DNA of 64,000 bases, from assembly GCF_052030545.1 (NCBI RefSeq), contig NZ_JBPDIH010000004.1, positions 517,715 through 581,714 of the forward strand. The letters run 5' to 3'. Positions 63,439 to 64,000 of this stretch are shown one piece after another. Each line of letters begins with the position of its first letter. The stretch's first letter is position 1. The DNA is from CANMXU01 sp052030545. Lineage in GTDB: Bacteria > Pseudomonadota > Gammaproteobacteria > Enterobacterales > Alteromonadaceae. The position numbers and the translations under genes are program-made. Below the pieces are notes generated by a model, which was given only the letters and a program-made list of their open reading frames with translations, did not search any database and was not told the DNA's origin.

Positions 63439-63479
63439 GTGCACGGATGCACTAATGTCGAGAATGTTCATGGATGAAC
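63439..63479. repeat. Two neighbouring CATGGATG-type palindromes
   Basis: GTGCACGGATGCAC (63439-63452) and GTTCATGGATGAAC (63466-63479): same GGATG centre, different but self-complementary arms. Confidence 0.7.
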
Positions 63480-63500
63480 GTTTTCATCGACCTCTAATTA

Positions 63501-63669
63501 GAAGTCTAGCATGGTCCGCGTATTCGCAGAGCTCATACGGAAAAATTGGGTCAAAGCGAAACTATTCGCTTTGCCTATTAACCACTTTTCCCCTACTCTC
63601 GTGAGAGTAGGTATTTTTAAACGCCTAAACGAAAAAATCCTGCACAAGGCAGGATTCTTTCATTTAATA
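63501..63669 (-). pseudogene. Degenerate 5S-derived unit
   Basis: Begins GAAGTCTAGCATGG at 63501, as the 5S 3' end does (GAAGTCTAGCAATG), then diverges; CCCTACTCTCGTGAGAGTAGG near 63590 is another possible 5S remnant. An AATCCTGC/GCAGGATT terminator (63636-63656) ends the stretch. Older decay product of the same array. Confidence 0.5.
63636..63656 (-). terminator. Terminator hairpin in the 5S-derived array
   Basis: AATCCTGC pairs with GCAGGATT over ACAAG, with an A-run on the left giving the minus-strand U-tract. Confidence 0.8.
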
Positions 63670-63815
63670 GAAGTCTAGCAATGTCCTACTCTCACATGGG
63701 CTTGTCAAAATATTAGTCACACTACCATCGGCGCTACTGCGATTAAACTCAATTAAATAAATTTTGTCACAGACAGCAAAAAGCCCGACTCTTTCGAATC
63801 GGGCTTCTTTAATTA
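63670..63815 (-). ncRNA. 5S-rRNA-derived 146-bp unit A with its own terminator
   Basis: On the minus strand the unit contains the 3' third of 5S rRNA (GTAGCGCCGATGGTAGTGTG and CATGTGAGAGTAGGACATTG, ending CTAGACTTC). Between these, the loop that reads GGGAGTTCC in the true gene is replaced by ACTAATATTTTGACAAG. The 5' two thirds of 5S are replaced by an AT-rich stretch beginning TGTCTGTGACAAAA. A terminator stem (63781-63791 with 63796-63806) is part of the unit. Could be a decaying 5S copy or a stable 5S-like RNA. Confidence 0.6.
63781..63806 (-). terminator. Terminator preceding unit A
   Basis: AAGCCCGACTC and GAATCGGGCTT over TTTC, with T-run on the minus strand after the stem; ends transcription of unit B. 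Confidence 0.85.
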
Positions 63816-63961
63816 GAAGTCTAGCAATGTCCTACTCTCACATGGGCTTGTCAAAATATTAGTCACACTACCATAGGCGCTACTGTGATTGAGATCAATT
63901 GAATAAATTTTGTCACAGGTAGCAAAAAGCCCGACTCTTTCGAATCGGGCTTCTTTAATGA
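63816..63961 (-). ncRNA. 5S-rRNA-derived 146-bp unit B with its own terminator
   Basis: Head-to-tail repeat of unit A, exactly 146 bp long and differing at about nine positions, with the same replaced loop and replaced 5' part. Its differences include one inside the 5S-derived stretch (GCCTATGG where A has GCCGATGG). The terminator stem at 63927-63952 is identical to that of unit A. Confidence 0.6.
63927..63952 (-). terminator. Terminator of the 5S rRNA gene
   Basis: Same stem-loop as at 63781, located right after the 3' end of the true 5S gene on the minus strand; would end the rRNA operon. Confidence 0.88.
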
Positions 63962-64000
63962 GAAGTCTAGCAATGTCCTACTCTCACATGGGAACTCCCA
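63962..64000 (-). rRNA. rrf: 5S ribosomal RNA, 3' end (partial)
   Basis: Minus strand reads GGGAGTTCCCATGTGAGAGT AGGACATTGCTAGACTTC in two parts, the normal 3' end of a gammaproteobacterial 5S rRNA with the loop intact. The rest lies beyond the window, presumably after 23S on the minus strand. Confidence 0.88.

Overview
The window looks like a chromosomal segment of a marine gammaproteobacterium of the order Alteromonadales, most like the Colwelliaceae (Colwellia/Thalassotalea type). This is inferred from gene order, low GC, many TonB/TRAP genes, PEP-CTERM proteins and Alteromonadales-type intergenic repeats; no database search was possible. No CRISPR array or prophage is visible. Core blocks keep gammaproteobacterial synteny: fldB / dsbC-recJ / prfB-lysS (E. 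coli has fldB-xerD-dsbC-recJ-prfB-lysS) at 3.6-11.9 kb, and yggX-mutY / yggL-trmB at 53.7-56.4 kb.

Layout. 0-3.5 kb: tail of a DctD/AtoC-type sigma-54 regulator, an SLC13/RCK permease, an orphan Imm49-like gene and three 78-bp palindromic-ended repeats. 3.6-13.3 kb: the core block, with a DUF3365 haem protein and a periplasmic binding protein inserted between recJ and prfB, then srmB. 13.6-16.0 kb: an MFS transporter and a NorE/NorF-like pair. 16.4-21.1 kb: a TonB receptor, YfiR and GGDEF-EAL operon. 21.4-25.6 kb: a DcaP-like porin with TRAP transporter dctP//dctQM, with two tandem terminator hairpins between dctP and dctQ. 25.7-28.5 kb: EamA exporter, two unknown membrane proteins and DUF1272. 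28.6-32.1 kb: accessory cluster with an Mrr-like nuclease, a RelB/RelE-type pair, YefM/YoeB and an IS481-family element. 32.1-38.2 kb: Cache-type kinase/response regulator, D-lactate dehydrogenase-like FAD/Fe-S enzyme and a divergent LysR regulator. 38.5-45.5 kb: PEP-CTERM region with three sorted-protein candidates, an EpsD-like PPIase and a convergent regulator/hybrid kinase pair. 45.6-52.7 kb: CadC-like membrane regulator divergent from a propeller/beta-lactamase-fold protein, then a large lipoprotein with propeller, HEAT, cytochrome c and discoidin-like domains. 53.2-53.5 kb: tRNA-Thr and tRNA-Phe. 56.4-63.3 kb: a trypsin-like protease, a binding protein, ogt, a TonB receptor whose stop codon abuts a 364-bp MITE-like element, and DUF3859. 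63.4-64.0 kb: 3' end of a 5S rRNA on the minus strand, followed in its transcription direction by two 146-bp tandem 5S-derived units, each with its own terminator.

The most unusual items are the tandem 5S-derived units, the MITE with a perfect 5-bp target duplication at a stop codon, the orphan Imm49 gene bracketed by 78-bp repeats, the near-identical 3' tail plus terminator shared by two otherwise unrelated PEP-CTERM genes, the TonB/YfiR/GGDEF-EAL operon, and a family of CATGGATG-centred palindromes with covarying arms. Functions are assigned from recognised motifs and family knowledge; substrates of transporters and receptors are not determinable from the sequence.
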